Shown here piece after piece: positions 9,212 to 19,600 of a stretch of 64,000 nt of DNA. Each line of letters begins with the position of its first letter. Position 1 is the first letter of the stretch. This DNA comes from Strigamia acuminata (taxonomy: Eukaryota; Arthropoda; Chilopoda; Geophilomorpha; Linotaeniidae). Under the pieces are notes generated by a model. That model did not search any database. It worked only from the letters and a program-made list of their open reading frames with translations, and was not told the DNA's origin. The stretch is from the NCBI GenBank assembly GCA_949358305.1, contig OX442324.1:6917601-6981600 (forward strand), read 5' to 3'. The position numbers were made by a program, and so were the translations under genes.

Positions 9212-11716
9212 ATGTCATCATGGGACGAGCTTCCAACCACAGTTCGAGTACCATCTAACATCTTGCGAGGAAAAATCCCCGAGATAGTCCGACAAATCTT
9301 TGAAGCCCACGGCTACAGCGCTTGGAGAACACGCAAGTGGCTCTCCCAAGCTGCGACCCGAAGATGGGGCACATACAAAAAAGTGAAGCATGGATTCAAG
9401 GAGTGTTTGTGGGAGCTTGTAAAGGATTTTCTCGAAACCATTGATCCACCCGGGATGTTGTGGAGCCCACTGCTCGCGGAGGATTTCCCGCTCACTTTCG
9501 AGGAGGAAAAGGACTATGGCATTTATTTCAAGCCAGGAACAAATAAATTCCTGTTTCTGCAGGAAATACGGGAGAGATTAAAAAAGGACATGATGACGGT
9601 TGCGGCTAGATTCATGGAGGAACAACAAAAGTACCAAGAAGCTCAAACCAATGCACCGGGCAAGATCTACGTCTACAGGCCGAACCCAGCAGCCCGCACG
9701 CAATACCAAATGCATCAGTTACATATGGCGGGTGCAATCGGCCAGAATTACGCACCACAAGACCGACCACACACCACCGAGTATGGACCACTGGCTTTCG
9801 CCACTAAACCAAAACAGCCAAGGGAGCAACGAGAGTCACCATTCGGAGAAGGGACATCTCGTAGGAGTAGGAAGCGTCGTCAGATGCGTCAAGCAATTGA
9901 ACGAGAAGTAACGATGTCGCAGGATGACAAAAATAGAATTTTGATTCAGATTAAGGGAAGCGACGACCCCGACGCCCCAATCATCGCCCTCGACGAGTCT
10001 TGGCCTGACGAGCTGGTGCTTGTAGACGAAGCTTCATCCGAGAGCGAAGAAAATTATGAGACACCGGCGGAATGGTCGCCACGACGGGAAACGACCGCGT
10101 CGTCAGAGCTATGGGATACCCCAACATTGGTCCCGCCGGTCCCACCCACACCCATGGATCCACAAGAGGTGGAACCACAAGGAGCGGCAGGGACGAGCAC
10201 TGGAGCGCGACCAAAACAAACGAAGGACGTCACTACGTCGCGAAAACGTCCGCAAGAGACCGCCCAACGACCAAGTCGTGACACGTCCCAAGACAGAAAA
10301 GTGTCGTCATCAGGACGAGAAGGCCAAGAGCGATCAAGTCGACGCGAAAAATCTCGCCGCCGTAGCAGCCAGGCTCGGGCTTCAAGCAAGAGCCAAACAC
10401 GGCACTCGAGCCGATCACCATCACGACGACAGAGTCGATCACGGCCACCCAGCGAGCGAGGAAGATCGCCAGCTTGTCGGCCTAACCCTCACTTGCAACC
10501 AATGAGTGAATTTATTGCGCCGAGGAATCATGCCATTCCCGTGCCCGAGATAGCATTGTTGCCGTACGCTGACTCAATGGCGTTGCAACCATCGCCCAAT
10601 TTTGATGCGGGGTATTATCAACTGTGGGATGACGTATTGGCGAACCCACACAGGGCACAGGAAGTACTATCTGCAAGTTTGGACGCATTTCAAGCGGCGC
10701 AGATAAATGAAGCGTTAAATGAATTGAGACGTCTGGCACTGGAGTTCCGCAGGAAACCGTTGGCAGAACAAACACAAAAATGGCTGCAAAGATTCCAAAA
10801 GCAGATGATCCCCATTTTGACCAGATTGCTGTTTCCAGGGGTATTCCCAGGCGACGAATCAGCGTTTGTCGCCATGAGCATTCTTTGGACGACGCCAATG
10901 GGGATCCCCAAAGAATTAATAGAGAACTGGGAGTCTGTCCAGTATGACCCCGTCCTATTAAGGAGTATGTTGATGTGTAGGATGTTGTCCAACGGGGAGG
11001 TAGCGTCGCAAAGCGCTTCCCGACTAAGGAATGAGTGGCACCAGAGGTTGGTTGAAATCGAGGCTCACAGAGAGGCGCAAGCAACCGGGAGTCAGGTGGT
11101 AAATTGGAGACCAGCAGGAGCACCGGCGTGGCTAGCTGCCCCACCTGCCGCCCCACCAGCAGCCCCAACGGCTTCAACACGCCAGCCATCTACAGACTAC
11201 GTTCCTGCATCGGATACGGACATGTTTTATTTTCGTGCATCACCCAACGCAACATTGGTCGGGACCAAACTTCCGATTGAACCAGAGCAGTCGTCACAAC
11301 CCGAAAGTCAGGACGAGACAGTTAAGAAGGCATCGAAACCGGTCGTCGTGAGGAATGCCGAATATGGAAAAATCCGACACTTCTTCCCAAGATTGAACTT
11401 TTCCAGAGCAACTCGAGCGTTGCTAATTAATAATTCCACGCTCTGCCGAGAAGTCCACAAATGGCTGGAGAATGCAGCTAGAGAGCCGAGGAGAAAAGTT
11501 CAGCATAGACGAATCATCGCGGTCCGAAAACCACCAAGGACGGATAGAGATCGTTACGACATGCAGTACGAAGAAGTACTTCCACTAACCACGGGCATTG
11601 CACAGGTGTGGTTACACCTAAACGTTGGTATGGCGTCTGGCCCGACTCGTGGGCTCCCGAGGATTTCTGTTTCTGAACAGGAAGTTCCGGAACCCGACGT
11701 CAACGAGAGCCACTAG
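9212..11716 (+). CDS. ORF3 of E1, unrecognised 834-aa Arg/Ser-rich protein
   Basis: I do not recognise this family. The first good ATG after a pyrimidine tract is at 9212. Residues 1-150 look folded, with aromatic and charged helices (ILRGKIPEIVRQIFEAHGY). Residues 205-235 are basic, and residues 270-310 acidic. Residues 340-435 are a dense Arg/Ser segment with SRSPSRRQSRSRPPSERGRS, like splicing-factor RS domains. Residues 450-640 are helical, with an LNELRRLALEFRRKPL stretch, and are followed by Pro/Ala-rich linkers and a basic C-terminal domain. There is no signal peptide, membrane segment or furin-like site, so it does not resemble an envelope protein. It lies between pol and the 3' LTR, where accessory genes sit. 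An RNA-binding or nuclear role is inference only. Confidence 0.75.
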   Translation: MSSWDELPTTVRVPSNILRGKIPEIVRQIFEAHGYSAWRTRKWLSQAATRRWGTYKKVKHGFKECLWELVKDFLETIDPPGMLWSPLLAEDFPLTFEEEKDYGIYFKPGTNKFLFLQEIRERLKKDMMTVAARFMEEQQKYQEAQTNAPGKIYVYRPNPAARTQYQMHQLHMAGAIGQNYAPQDRPHTTEYGPLAFATKPKQPREQRESPFGEGTSRRSRKRRQMRQAIEREVTMSQDDKNRILIQIKGSDDPDAPIIALDESWPDELVLVDEASSESEENYETPAEWSPRRETTASSELWDTPTLVPPVPPTPMDPQEVEPQGAAGTSTGARPKQTKDVTTSRKRPQETAQRPSRDTSQDRKVSSSGREGQERSSRREKSRRRSSQARASSKSQTRHSSRSPSRRQSRSRPPSERGRSPACRPNPHLQPMSEFIAPRNHAIPVPEIALLPYADSMALQPSPNFDAGYYQLWDDVLANPHRAQEVLSASLDAFQAAQINEALNELRRLALEFRRKPLAEQTQKWLQRFQKQMIPILTRLLFPGVFPGDESAFVAMSILWTTPMGIPKELIENWESVQYDPVLLRSMLMCRMLSNGEVASQSASRLRNEWHQRLVEIEAHREAQATGSQVVNWRPAGAPAWLAAPPAAPPAAPTASTRQPSTDYVPASDTDMFYFRASPNATLVGTKLPIEPEQSSQPESQDETVKKASKPVVVRNAEYGKIRHFFPRLNFSRATRALLINNSTLCREVHKWLENAAREPRRKVQHRRIIAVRKPPRTDRDRYDMQYEEVLPLTTGIAQVWLHLNVGMASGPTRGLPRISVSEQEVPEPDVNESH

Positions 11717-11775
11717 AGGAAGACCAAGACGGCCTGTACTTGGGGTGTATGGGTCAGTCTTATGAAGACCTCCCC

Positions 11776-11789
11776 AAAAAGAGGGGAAG
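11776..11789 (+). promoter_or_regulatory. Polypurine tract of E1
   Basis: AAAAAGAGGGGAAG lies directly against the LTR start TGTGGTGG, as expected for the plus-strand primer of reverse transcription. Confidence 0.85.
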
Positions 11790-13019
11790 TGTGGTGGCCT
11801 GTGGTCACCAGGGCAGGGGAAAACAGGAGTAACATTCACAGAGTTGATCTGAAGTTAATATTATTTTAGCATTTTATTATTTTAGAAGACTGAGACAATA
11901 AGTTCTTGTCTAGGGCTGGTTGCCAGGGCAACCAGACAAACAGCTGAGGGGTTGGCAGGAAGTGCTTCCTGTCAACCAGGAAGAAAATACAGATTTCTTC
12001 AGTCTAATACAAAAACCTTTGCTGAACAACACTGAAAATAATTACTCCTGGATTTCTACTGTCAAAACCGGATTAATTTGTGCCTTCAACCGAGGATTGG
12101 ACTCATTCTTGTGATACAACACATTGTGTCACGGGAATTTCATCTTGCCGTCAAGACATTGACGGAGGGATTTCATGCAACAGTCGAGCCATTCAAACTA
12201 CGTCGCGGACGCCATTTGAACCACTCGACGATCGTAACCAAGCCATTCCAACTACGTCGCCGACGCCATTGGAACCACTTGGAAGAATAGAGCGAGCCAT
12301 TCCAACTACGACAGAGTCGCCATTGGAACTACTCGTGAGGAGAGGGCCATTCGGACTACGATATCATCGCCATCCGAACTACCCGGAGAAGAAGTAAAGT
12401 TAATCCGAACTACGGTTCTACCGCCATTTGGGTTAACACGGTGCCGAAGTAACGCTGCTCGAACTACGACTCGGTCGCCATTCGAGCAAGCGTGTAGAAG
12501 AAACCGAAATTGATCGGTCAGAGATTGAAGAAACTGCGATTGAGCAGCCACAACGAGAATCATCAGTTGTTGCTGCCGAGAATCGGGAAAACTGTAAGTG
12601 AAGAATACGTTATTCGGACGAAGCAGTACGGAAACGTCGCGTCGACGGGACGAACGGAGCCGGAGACGCCATTTTTATTCCTATTTTCCATTTTCATTAA
12701 TAATTCGTTAATTTCTAGTCATTATGTATAATTTTAATAGTTTAATCATTGTAAATCGTTTTTATTAGAGAGATAACTTTATTCAAAGAGCCAGAATAAA
12801 TGAGAGAGTGTGTTTTTAAGACAGAAGTTGGTTTATTGAATCGGTTGATTTGTTCAATTGTAAAATTGGATAAATCAATTGTTGAGTTAGAATAGTTAGA
12901 AGCCTTAGTTATTTATTTGAGTTTAAAATATAAGACCCGTCGGGGCATTAAGTAATTTCCACAGCTTATTTTTGATAATTTGAGTGAGGTTTTATTAAGA
13001 ATAGGCCGGGATTACTACA
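11790..13019 (+). repeat. 3' LTR of E1
   Basis: The left end TGTGGTGG follows the polypurine tract. The right end ACTACA is nearly the inverted complement of the left end. AATAAA at 12795-12800 is a plausible poly(A) signal and TATAAT-like sequence near 12728 a possible TATA box. If so, R is very short and the hairpin array at 12183-12493 lies in U3, in the 3' UTR of the genomic RNA. The right boundary is inferred because the 5' LTR is not visible. Confidence 0.75.
12183..12493 (+). other. Array of six covarying stem-loops in the E1 LTR
   Basis: Six units repeat about every 50 nt. Each has an outer stem, a middle stem, a constant internal loop (CTA on the 5' side, CCA on the 3' side) and a 4-bp inner stem closing a 3-nt loop. 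H1 12183-12229: GTCGAG/CTCGAC, TTCAAA/TTTGAA, CGTC/GACG. H2 12238-12282: CCAAG/CTTGG, TTCCAA/TTGGAA, CGTC/GACG. H3 12293-12335: CGAG/CTCG, TTCCAA/TTGGAA, CGAC/GTCG. H4 12344-12384: GGG/CCC, TTCGGA/TCCGAA, CGAT/ATCG. H5 12399-12437: GTTAA/TTAAC, TCCGAA/TTTGGG with two G-U pairs, CGGT/ACCG. H6 12452-12493: ACGCT/AGCGT, GCTCGAA/TTCGAGC, CGAC/GTCG. Stems change on both sides together. A further hairpin CCGTCAA/TTGACGG lies just upstream near 12149. Confidence 0.85.
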
Positions 13020-13921
13020 AGTTAAGTCTGATCGCTTTCCCATCTTGGATTTAATTTGAAGTGACATTGGCATAATGTAATAACAAATAATGAATATATA
13101 TTCACTTTTTGAGCTTAGCTCATTAATTGCAGATGAGTTTGGGATGATTACACATTATAATTTGCATTCCTGCTCAATATTCTAATTTCATGCCTCTAAT
13201 TCTTGAGGATTCTAATTTAGTGTCTTGCAGGACCCAATCATTTTTCATGCTAACTTCTGAAAAAATTGATCAATTTCCATCAAATTTGGTTTATTTGATT
13301 CATTTTATGCTCCTTATATTGGGAAAAATAAACATTTGATTATATGTTGCTTATTTTTTGTGTGATTTAATTTCAAACACAACTTTTGTTTTGACAGAGG
13401 TGTGTATTCTAATTTCATGTCTTTGAGTAGTATAGTCCTTTCTAGCCTCTGCGAGAGCAGATGTCCTTCTTCCACTTGCTGTTCAACCCTTCTTCTCTCC
13501 TTGCTCTACTGCTAACGTGTGTCGCTTCCTCAACCCTTGGTTTCCAACTTCACCTCGTTACGGCCAAATTTCCTCAATGTTCATAAATCTGCCTGAGGTC
13601 AACCTTGAAGAGCGGCACCCTGCTGGAGTCTCACACAAATGCAGGCGAATGGGGCTAATGAAGCCATTACCACTCCACGTCACAAACCCACAGACTAACA
13701 GATTGAGATTGTTTCATTTGTCCTGTCATCGCAACACCAAATTCATTAAACTGTAGCACTGTGAATTTGTGAGTAACAACACACTAAATATAGCCCACTC
13801 TAAACCTGCATGGGTCGTTACAATAAACAAGACACATATACAACAATCCCCAGTCAGACATGACACAAACATCACAACAGCAACCAAAATGCATGGAGTA
13901 AATCATAAACATCCCCATGTA
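13020..13921. other. No recognisable feature
   Basis: AT-rich sequence with only short open frames, including one of 79 codons at 13517-13756 that has no family resemblance. I see no repeat ends or motifs I can name. It is probably old host intergenic or decayed repeat DNA flanking E1. Confidence 0.5.
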
Positions 13922-14201
13922 CAGTGGGGGGCAAAAGTAAGTTTACAAACGCATCACGTTGATTCTCCCGGCTGTATCTCCGGAAAAAATAGAGAAAAAT
14001 TAATGAAATTTTAACTGGATGCTTGTACAACATCCTACTTTATTCACCTAAAATTTTATCAAAATCTATCCATTAGTTTCTGAGAAAAAATTTTTTTTGT
14101 GAAGTTACATCAAAAAGTAATGACCAAAATTAAGTTTACATAACCATTATCCACAAACAATTAGCCATTCCCATTATAAAATATGCGGCAAATATTATAA
14201 T

Positions 14202-14540
14202 TTATCCATAAACACATGTGTAGTCACTCATACACTTCATTAAACCATCCAAACCACAAGCAATCCCATTGTGAAACACTGAGCAATTGCCTTGACTCCG
14301 CTTGACTTTATGCTTAGAATCATTTTTCTGCTGAAATATCCATGTCAAAGGCAGTTTATCATCTGCAAATGGAAGCATAACAGTCCTCCAATACTTTTTT
14401 ATAAGTATATTAGTCCATGATATCCTTAATTCAATGTTGAGGACCGATACACGTACAGAAAAACGATCCCAATGGTAAAATGGCTTGGGGATGGTTTCCT
14501 GTATGTGTATCGGTCCACAACATTGAATTAAGAATATCAT
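14202..14540 (-). pseudogene. Tc1-type transposase C-terminal fragment, left arm
   Basis: This is the mirror copy of the right-arm fragment, with the same YWRTVMLPFADDKLPL and IFQQKNDSKHK blocks and a few substitutions. It reads outward to the left terminus. The same Asp to Lys change is present, so the defect predates or accompanied formation of the palindrome. Confidence 0.7.
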
Positions 14541-14755
14541 GGACCAATATACTTATAAAAAAGTATTGGAGGACTGTTATGCTTCCATTTGCAGATGATA
14601 AACTGCCTTTGACATGGATATTTCAGCAGAAAAATGATTCTAAGCATAAAGTCAAGTGGAGTCAAGGCAATTGCTCAGGGTTTCACAATGGGATTGCTTG
14701 TGGTTTGGATGTTTTAATGAAGTATATGAGTGACTACACATGTGTTTATGGATAA
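14480..14755 (+). pseudogene. Tc1-type transposase C-terminal fragment, right arm
   Basis: The translation carries MAWGWF, LPFADDKLPLTW and IFQQKNDSKHK, which resemble the WGCFS, LPFA and FQQDNDPKH blocks of Tc1 DDE transposases. The catalytic Asp of the last block is replaced by Lys. Only the C-terminal third is present, so it cannot be active. Confidence 0.7.
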
Positions 14756-15043
14756 ATTATAATATTTGCCGCATATTTTATAACGGGAATGGCTAATTGT
14801 TTGTGGATAATGGTTATGTAAACTTAATTTTGCCCATTACTTTTTGATGTCACTTCACAAAAAAAATTTTTTCTCAGAAACTAATGGATAGATTTTGATA
14901 AAATGTTCGGTGAATAAAGTAGGATGTTGTACTTGTACAAGCATCCAGTTAAAATTTCATTAATTTTTCTCTATTTTTTCCGGAGATACAGCCGGGAAAA
15001 TCAACGTGATGCGTTTGTAAACTTACTTTTGCCCCCCACTGTA

Positions 15044-15417
15044 CATTTTATATAATATTTCAATGAAAGAAGAAAAGAACCATAATAACAACTCCATTGA
15101 CCTTTTAATATTTGTTTTAATCCTTTTCCCCATCAAGGAACCTCCAAACTCCCAACCCCTGCTAATCAGGCCAGCTGGAAGCAAGGTCACTGCTCTTCAT
15201 CAGGCTGCCTTTTACTCTTGCAACATCCATGCCCTGAGGCACCTTATAACTTCCTCACCTCCAGCTGGTTTCATCCTCCTGGTTGTTTAATAACCCCGCT
15301 ACCAAATACTTAAAAGTTGATTCTCCATGGTTAAACCAAACAACACTTGAAATAAACACCCTTTCATAGTTAATTATATTTAATCTATTTGTTGAACCAA
15401 AAAATTTTAACAAAACT
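15044..15417. other. No recognisable feature
   Basis: AT-rich flank of the palindromic element with a 75-codon open frame at 15063-15290 that shows no motif. Nothing else is supported. Confidence 0.4.
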
Positions 15418-15795
15418 CTAAGTCACCTTGTGACATCGGTACTCAGGCTCCGTGTCATACCGTCTAGCAAAAGCTGCTAACTCCCGCTCGAATCCCTTCT
15501 TCCGCCACGCGTCTGCTTCTATATCCGGTGGAATGTCCGTCAGCTGCATCCTCTGATGGTCCTCCCATCCTTCGCCCAGCCGTAAAGCCACAAAGCCAAC
15601 AATGCGCTTTTTTTCTATTAATGGTCGAGTCGTGTGAGCATTTAGTCGATAAGTCACTTTAGCTGCGCATCTTCCAAGCCAACGTTCATATGGCTTTGGT
15701 CGTACTGCCTGCGTCCAGTCGAAACCGTAAAGATCTGTCACGGATCTGCCCGTGTCTCCTGTGATTGCCCTTAAATGATGCTCAGGTGGTGACAT
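15418..15795 (-). CDS. Hypothetical 125-aa ORF
   Basis: An uninterrupted frame from ATG to stop on the minus strand, markedly more GC-rich than the AT-rich DNA around it and with mixed amino-acid composition (W, H, C and R all frequent). I do not recognise the protein. Motif-like stretches are YGFDWTQAVRPKPYERWLG and LRLGEGWEDHQRMQLTDIP. No signal peptide or membrane segment is seen. It may be an exon or fragment of a host gene or of a transposon. Confidence 0.35.
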   Translation of the reverse strand: MSPPEHHLRAITGDTGRSVTDLYGFDWTQAVRPKPYERWLGRCAAKVTYRLNAHTTRPLIEKKRIVGFVALRLGEGWEDHQRMQLTDIPPDIEADAWRKKGFERELAAFARRYDTEPEYRCHKVT

Positions 15796-16309
15796 TGCTG
15801 TAAAGGCTGTGCTGTGCAGTACTATATTTTGTCAGCATTCGCTTATACAGAAGGTGAATACTCAAAAATGAAACACTTTAAATGTGGAATTGCTCGTGAT
15901 TGGCACACCACATTAAAATTTTGTTTGTTTCATGCATAGTTTCTGATTTTTTTTGTTGAATTTTGAAATTTGTGTTTTCACTTTTTTCACAAGATAAGAT
16001 AAGGTAACAAAAAGATTTAAAAGTGGATATTGACTAAACAAATGGTGCTCTTCAACTTGTAATTGACTTTTTTGCTCTAACCTGATTGGCTTAGAAGTTA
16101 GCAAGTGAATAACCTTGAAAATGGCCTTCAAGGTCATATTTGATGACATCTTTGGATTCCTCTTACCCAACTTCCTCTACGTTCGCTTCATCAAAGTTGG
16201 CCTATTTTATGTACTTTAGTTAGCCATAAACAACTCGGGATTTTGTCCCTAAATGAATGTTCTAAAACACGCCGAAATGAAGAGACGTGTGTTTTCGTTT
16301 GAGTCAGGC
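15796..16309. other. AT-rich DNA with a MITE relic
   Basis: No gene is visible. The part at 16038-16204 is a decayed relative of the terminal repeat of the MITE found in E2; the rest shows nothing I can name. Confidence 0.4.
16038..16204. repeat. Relic of the TA-type MITE terminal repeat
   Basis: About 165 bp match the right arm of the MITE at 25048-25336 with scattered changes, including shared blocks TGACTTTTTTGCTCTAACC, GGCCTTCAAGGTCA and CATCAAAGTTGGCCTA. Neither terminus is preserved. Confidence 0.7.
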
Positions 16310-16445
16310 TGTAGTCTGCTTTATTTTATTCTGCATTATTACAATGGTTGTTGAGGTGTCGTTGTTGCTAGTCACACTAACAACAACAGCACCACCTAGT
16401 GAGATCAATGTAGTTACATGTTTTTGGTTTCTTCTAAACACTACA
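16310..16445 (-). repeat. 3' LTR of element D (136 bp)
   Basis: The two ends are exact inverted complements, TGTAGT and ACTACA. On the minus strand the LTR starts right after a polypurine tract and contains an AATAAA near 16320-16325. A 136-bp LTR is short but within the range known for Gypsy elements. The second LTR is not in the window, so the boundary rests on ends and tract only. Confidence 0.65.
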
Positions 16446-16460
16446 TTCGCCCCTACTACA
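16446..16460 (-). promoter_or_regulatory. Polypurine tract of element D
   Basis: On the minus strand AGTAGGGGCGAA abuts the TGTAGTG start of the LTR. Confidence 0.65.
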
Positions 16461-16650
16461 TTGAATATCACGTAATAACTTAAAATCAAAAATATTTCAA
16501 TTTTGCTTAACTTTAACAATTTCACAGTTTGCATTTATGCAAACCGTGCATTATCAAACTCTACACAAAACTATTTTGACTAAACCAAAGTTACTAATTC
16601 CTAATTTCTAAATTCCAAGAAAATTCAATTTGAAATTATTGTTTCTTCTT

Positions 16651-19600
16651 TCATTTCGTCTTCTCTGCCAGCGCACGTGTCCGTTCCTCTACTCTAGCTC
16701 TTCTTTCTTCCAAATGTCCTTTTGAAGTCTCAGGTTGTCCATCCTGAAATGAAGTTTCCTGTTCCTCCTCCTCTCTTGGAACCAAATAAGACATCTCAGC
16801 TACTTTTAAGCCTTTCTTCCCCCTTGATGTCTTTGGGGTTTCCACTACTTGAGGGGGTTCCTTCTCTTTCTCTTCCAGGGTCTCTTCGTCAGATGGAATC
16901 TCCACATTCATCCGTGGGTCTTTCTGAGTCTGGGGTCGTAGCTCACTTACTGTCACCAGCGGGTGGTCTTCCACTGTTATCCTGGGTGTGCGAGTTACTT
17001 CCGGAGTCTGAAACATTTCCTCCAATGATGAACCTGGTTCCCCTTTTTCTTCTTCCTCTGGTTCACCTATCTCTTCTACTGGTTGCTCGTGGGGTTGTAA
17101 TTGTTCTACTTGGTGTAACGGTGTTTGTTTTCTCATCACCTGTTGTGCACTCTCCTCGACCATCTCCTGACTTGTGGCAGTTCCCACACTATCAGGTGTA
17201 CTTGTCACGTTTTTCATCATCAGTTCACTACTTCCACGTGCCCGAAGATGATTAATACGTCTCACCACAGTCTTCTGAGTTAGCGTGTCTTTGACGACGT
17301 AAACCAACTCGCCTCGTCGTTCCAGCACAACTCCTGGTGACCACGGCGGTTTTGCTTTAGGAAACAACCGATACCATACTGGTGCTCCGACATTCAACTG
17401 CCGGGCTGCCACAACTGATGGGAAAATCGCTTGTCGTGCTGGTCTCGGTCGCACCAAATCCAGGTGAGTAGTTAACTCTCTGCCAAGAAAAAAGCGCGCG
17501 GGAGTTTGATCTCCTTTGCCTTTGAATGACGCATGCTGGAGCAACATTATACGCTGGAGCTTAAGTTCTAGATCACCTTGTGTGGTTTTTACCAGTTTCT
17601 CTTTTATCCAACGCACCGCCCATTCGGCCTGCCCATTAGATTGGGGATGCCATGGAGGGGCGTAAATCTGCTCAATTCCATTTTGCGCCATAAAACTCTT
17701 AAACTCTTGAGATGTGAATTGCGTGCCGTTGTCCGAGACCAACAAATGCGGCAGCCCGAACGTTGCAAAAACACCACGAAGAGCTCTGATCGTCGTTGTC
17801 GAGGTCGTTGTCGTCATCACTCGTGCCTCTATCCAGCCTGAATGTGCATCTACAATTAAAAGAACCATATAACGCCCAATTGGGCCCGCAAAGTCAATAT
17901 GCACGCGAGTCCATGGTCTTTCAGCGTGCGGCCAAGCGATTGGCGTTGCGTGTGGTGGCAAAACCTTGTTTTGGCCGCACATAACACAATCTTTTACAAA
18001 ATCAACAATTTCCAAGTTCATTCCAGGCCACCACACTAAATGCCGCGCGCGCTGTTTCATAATCACTATGCCTGGATGGCCCTCGTGAAAAAGTTTTAAC
18101 ATTTTTGGTCGTAAATCAAGCGGTACGACCACTCGCTCACCCCACAAAATGACCCCGCCTAATAACGATAACTCGTCGAATTTCACCAAATAGGCCTTTA
18201 ATACAGGTGAAGCTGTCAATAATTGTCTGTCTCCCGTTTGTAAAGCAGACACCACCTGCTTTAATACTACATTGCCCTGGGTGGCGGTTGCAATTTGGTC
18301 CGCCTTCATCAGGTCCTCCTCCGCCAGTTCTGTTAGAAACACTGATGTTTCTTCCATTTCCAATTGAGGAGGCTCTTGAGGAAAACGGCTCAGGGTATCA
18401 GCATTCGCATTATCCTCGCCCTTTCTGTACTTAAGATCATAATTGTACGCAGATAATAGAAGCGACCATCTCAAAAGTCTTGATGAGATAACCTAAGGTA
18501 TTGGGCGATCCCTTCCAAAAATTCCCAATAAGGGTTTGTGGTCTGTGAATATCACAAAATACCTGCCTTGTAAATAGACATTAAACTTTTTAATGGCGAA
18601 GATAATCGCCAATGCTTCCTTGTCCAAGTGGCTGTAATTCTGCTCCGCGGAACTGAGTGATCGCGACGCTTAAGCCACGGGTTGTTCATTCCCCGCATCG
18701 TCCGGATGGGCCAGCACCGCCCCCACTTCAAATGGAGATGCATCAGTAGCCAAAATCAGAATTTTTCCCAAGCTATAAAATTGCAAAACTGGGGCTGTGG
18801 TCAAAGCTTCCTTGATTGCATCAAAAGCTTTTTGCCTTCTCTCCGTCCATGCCCAGTCCACTTTTACACAAAGTAGTTTGTACAGCGGCGCTGCCATTTC
18901 GGCCAAATGATTCACAAATACAGAGTAAAAATTAATAATGCCCAAAAAGGTCCTTAATTCTTTCACATCTCGTGGAGATCCTATTTTGGTCACGGCGTCA
19001 ATTTTGGAGCAAATTGGCAAAACTCCATCTTTGTTGATGTGACAACCCAAAAAGTTTAGTGCTTCCTTCACCAAGCAACATTTTTCCTTTGCTAGACGGA
19101 GCCCAACTTCCAATAATTTGCTGAAAATTATTTTCAACACCTCAAAATGTTCCTCTTTAGACGCCGTGGCTACCAAAATGTCGTCTAAATATACCCAAAT
19201 TCGTGGGACACCAGCAACTACCGTCACAATTATGCGCTGAAATGCCCTGGCCGAGGGCATGGTCCCAAAAGGGAGGCGAGTTACCGCCATCAAGCCGCGC
19301 GACGTGTTTACTGTGGCCACTTCTGCCGACTCCGGTGCCAACGGAATTTGGAGGTAAGCTTGTCTCAAGTTTTTTGTCGAAAACCACCTGGCTCCTCCAA
19401 TCGATGCAAGAAGCTCCAGAATCTTTGGGAGTGGGTACGGGTCAGGCTGGAGGACCGGGTTCACCGTACTACGGTAGTCTCCGCAAAGGCGTACCGACCC
19501 GTCCTTTTTCTGGACATGCACAAGAGGAGTCGCCCAACGGGAAAATTTTATGGGCTTGAACATTCCCTGTGCAATTAAACGGTCCACCTCGCAGTCCACC

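Larger units (their letters stand above)
1..13019 (+). mobile_element. Ty3/Gypsy LTR retrotransposon E1 (5' end outside window)
   Basis: Gag, protease-RT-RNase H-integrase, a third ORF, a polypurine tract and a 3' LTR follow in the order of a Ty3/Gypsy element. The 5' LTR, primer-binding site and gag start lie left of the window. All long ORFs are intact and the catalytic residues I checked are present, so the element looks young and possibly competent. LTR-to-LTR divergence cannot be measured here. The terminal dinucleotides of the 3' LTR are TG and CA. Confidence 0.93.
13922..15041. mobile_element. Palindromic Tc1/mariner-like fold-back element
   Basis: The element begins CAGTGGGGGGCAAAAG and ends with its complement, flanked on both sides by TA (13920-13921 and 15042-15043), the target duplication of Tc1/mariner elements. 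The two halves, about 535-550 bp each, are inverted copies meeting around a short unpaired centre near 14459-14499. Each arm carries the same piece of transposase 3' end pointing outward. It therefore looks like two Tc1 3' halves joined head to head. It is non-autonomous. Confidence 0.85.

Noticed and set aside
9212-11716. E1 ORF3 as an envelope gene
   Set aside because: No signal peptide, membrane anchor, fusion-peptide-like segment or cleavage site is visible.
12183-12493. CRISPR-like array
   Set aside because: Units vary in stem sequence and are not identical repeats with unique spacers; the setting is a eukaryotic LTR.
19348-19578. Plus-strand ORFs over the D pol and over E2 ORF3 (for example 34759-35505 minus)
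   Set aside because: They are antisense shadows of recognised coding regions with no family motifs.
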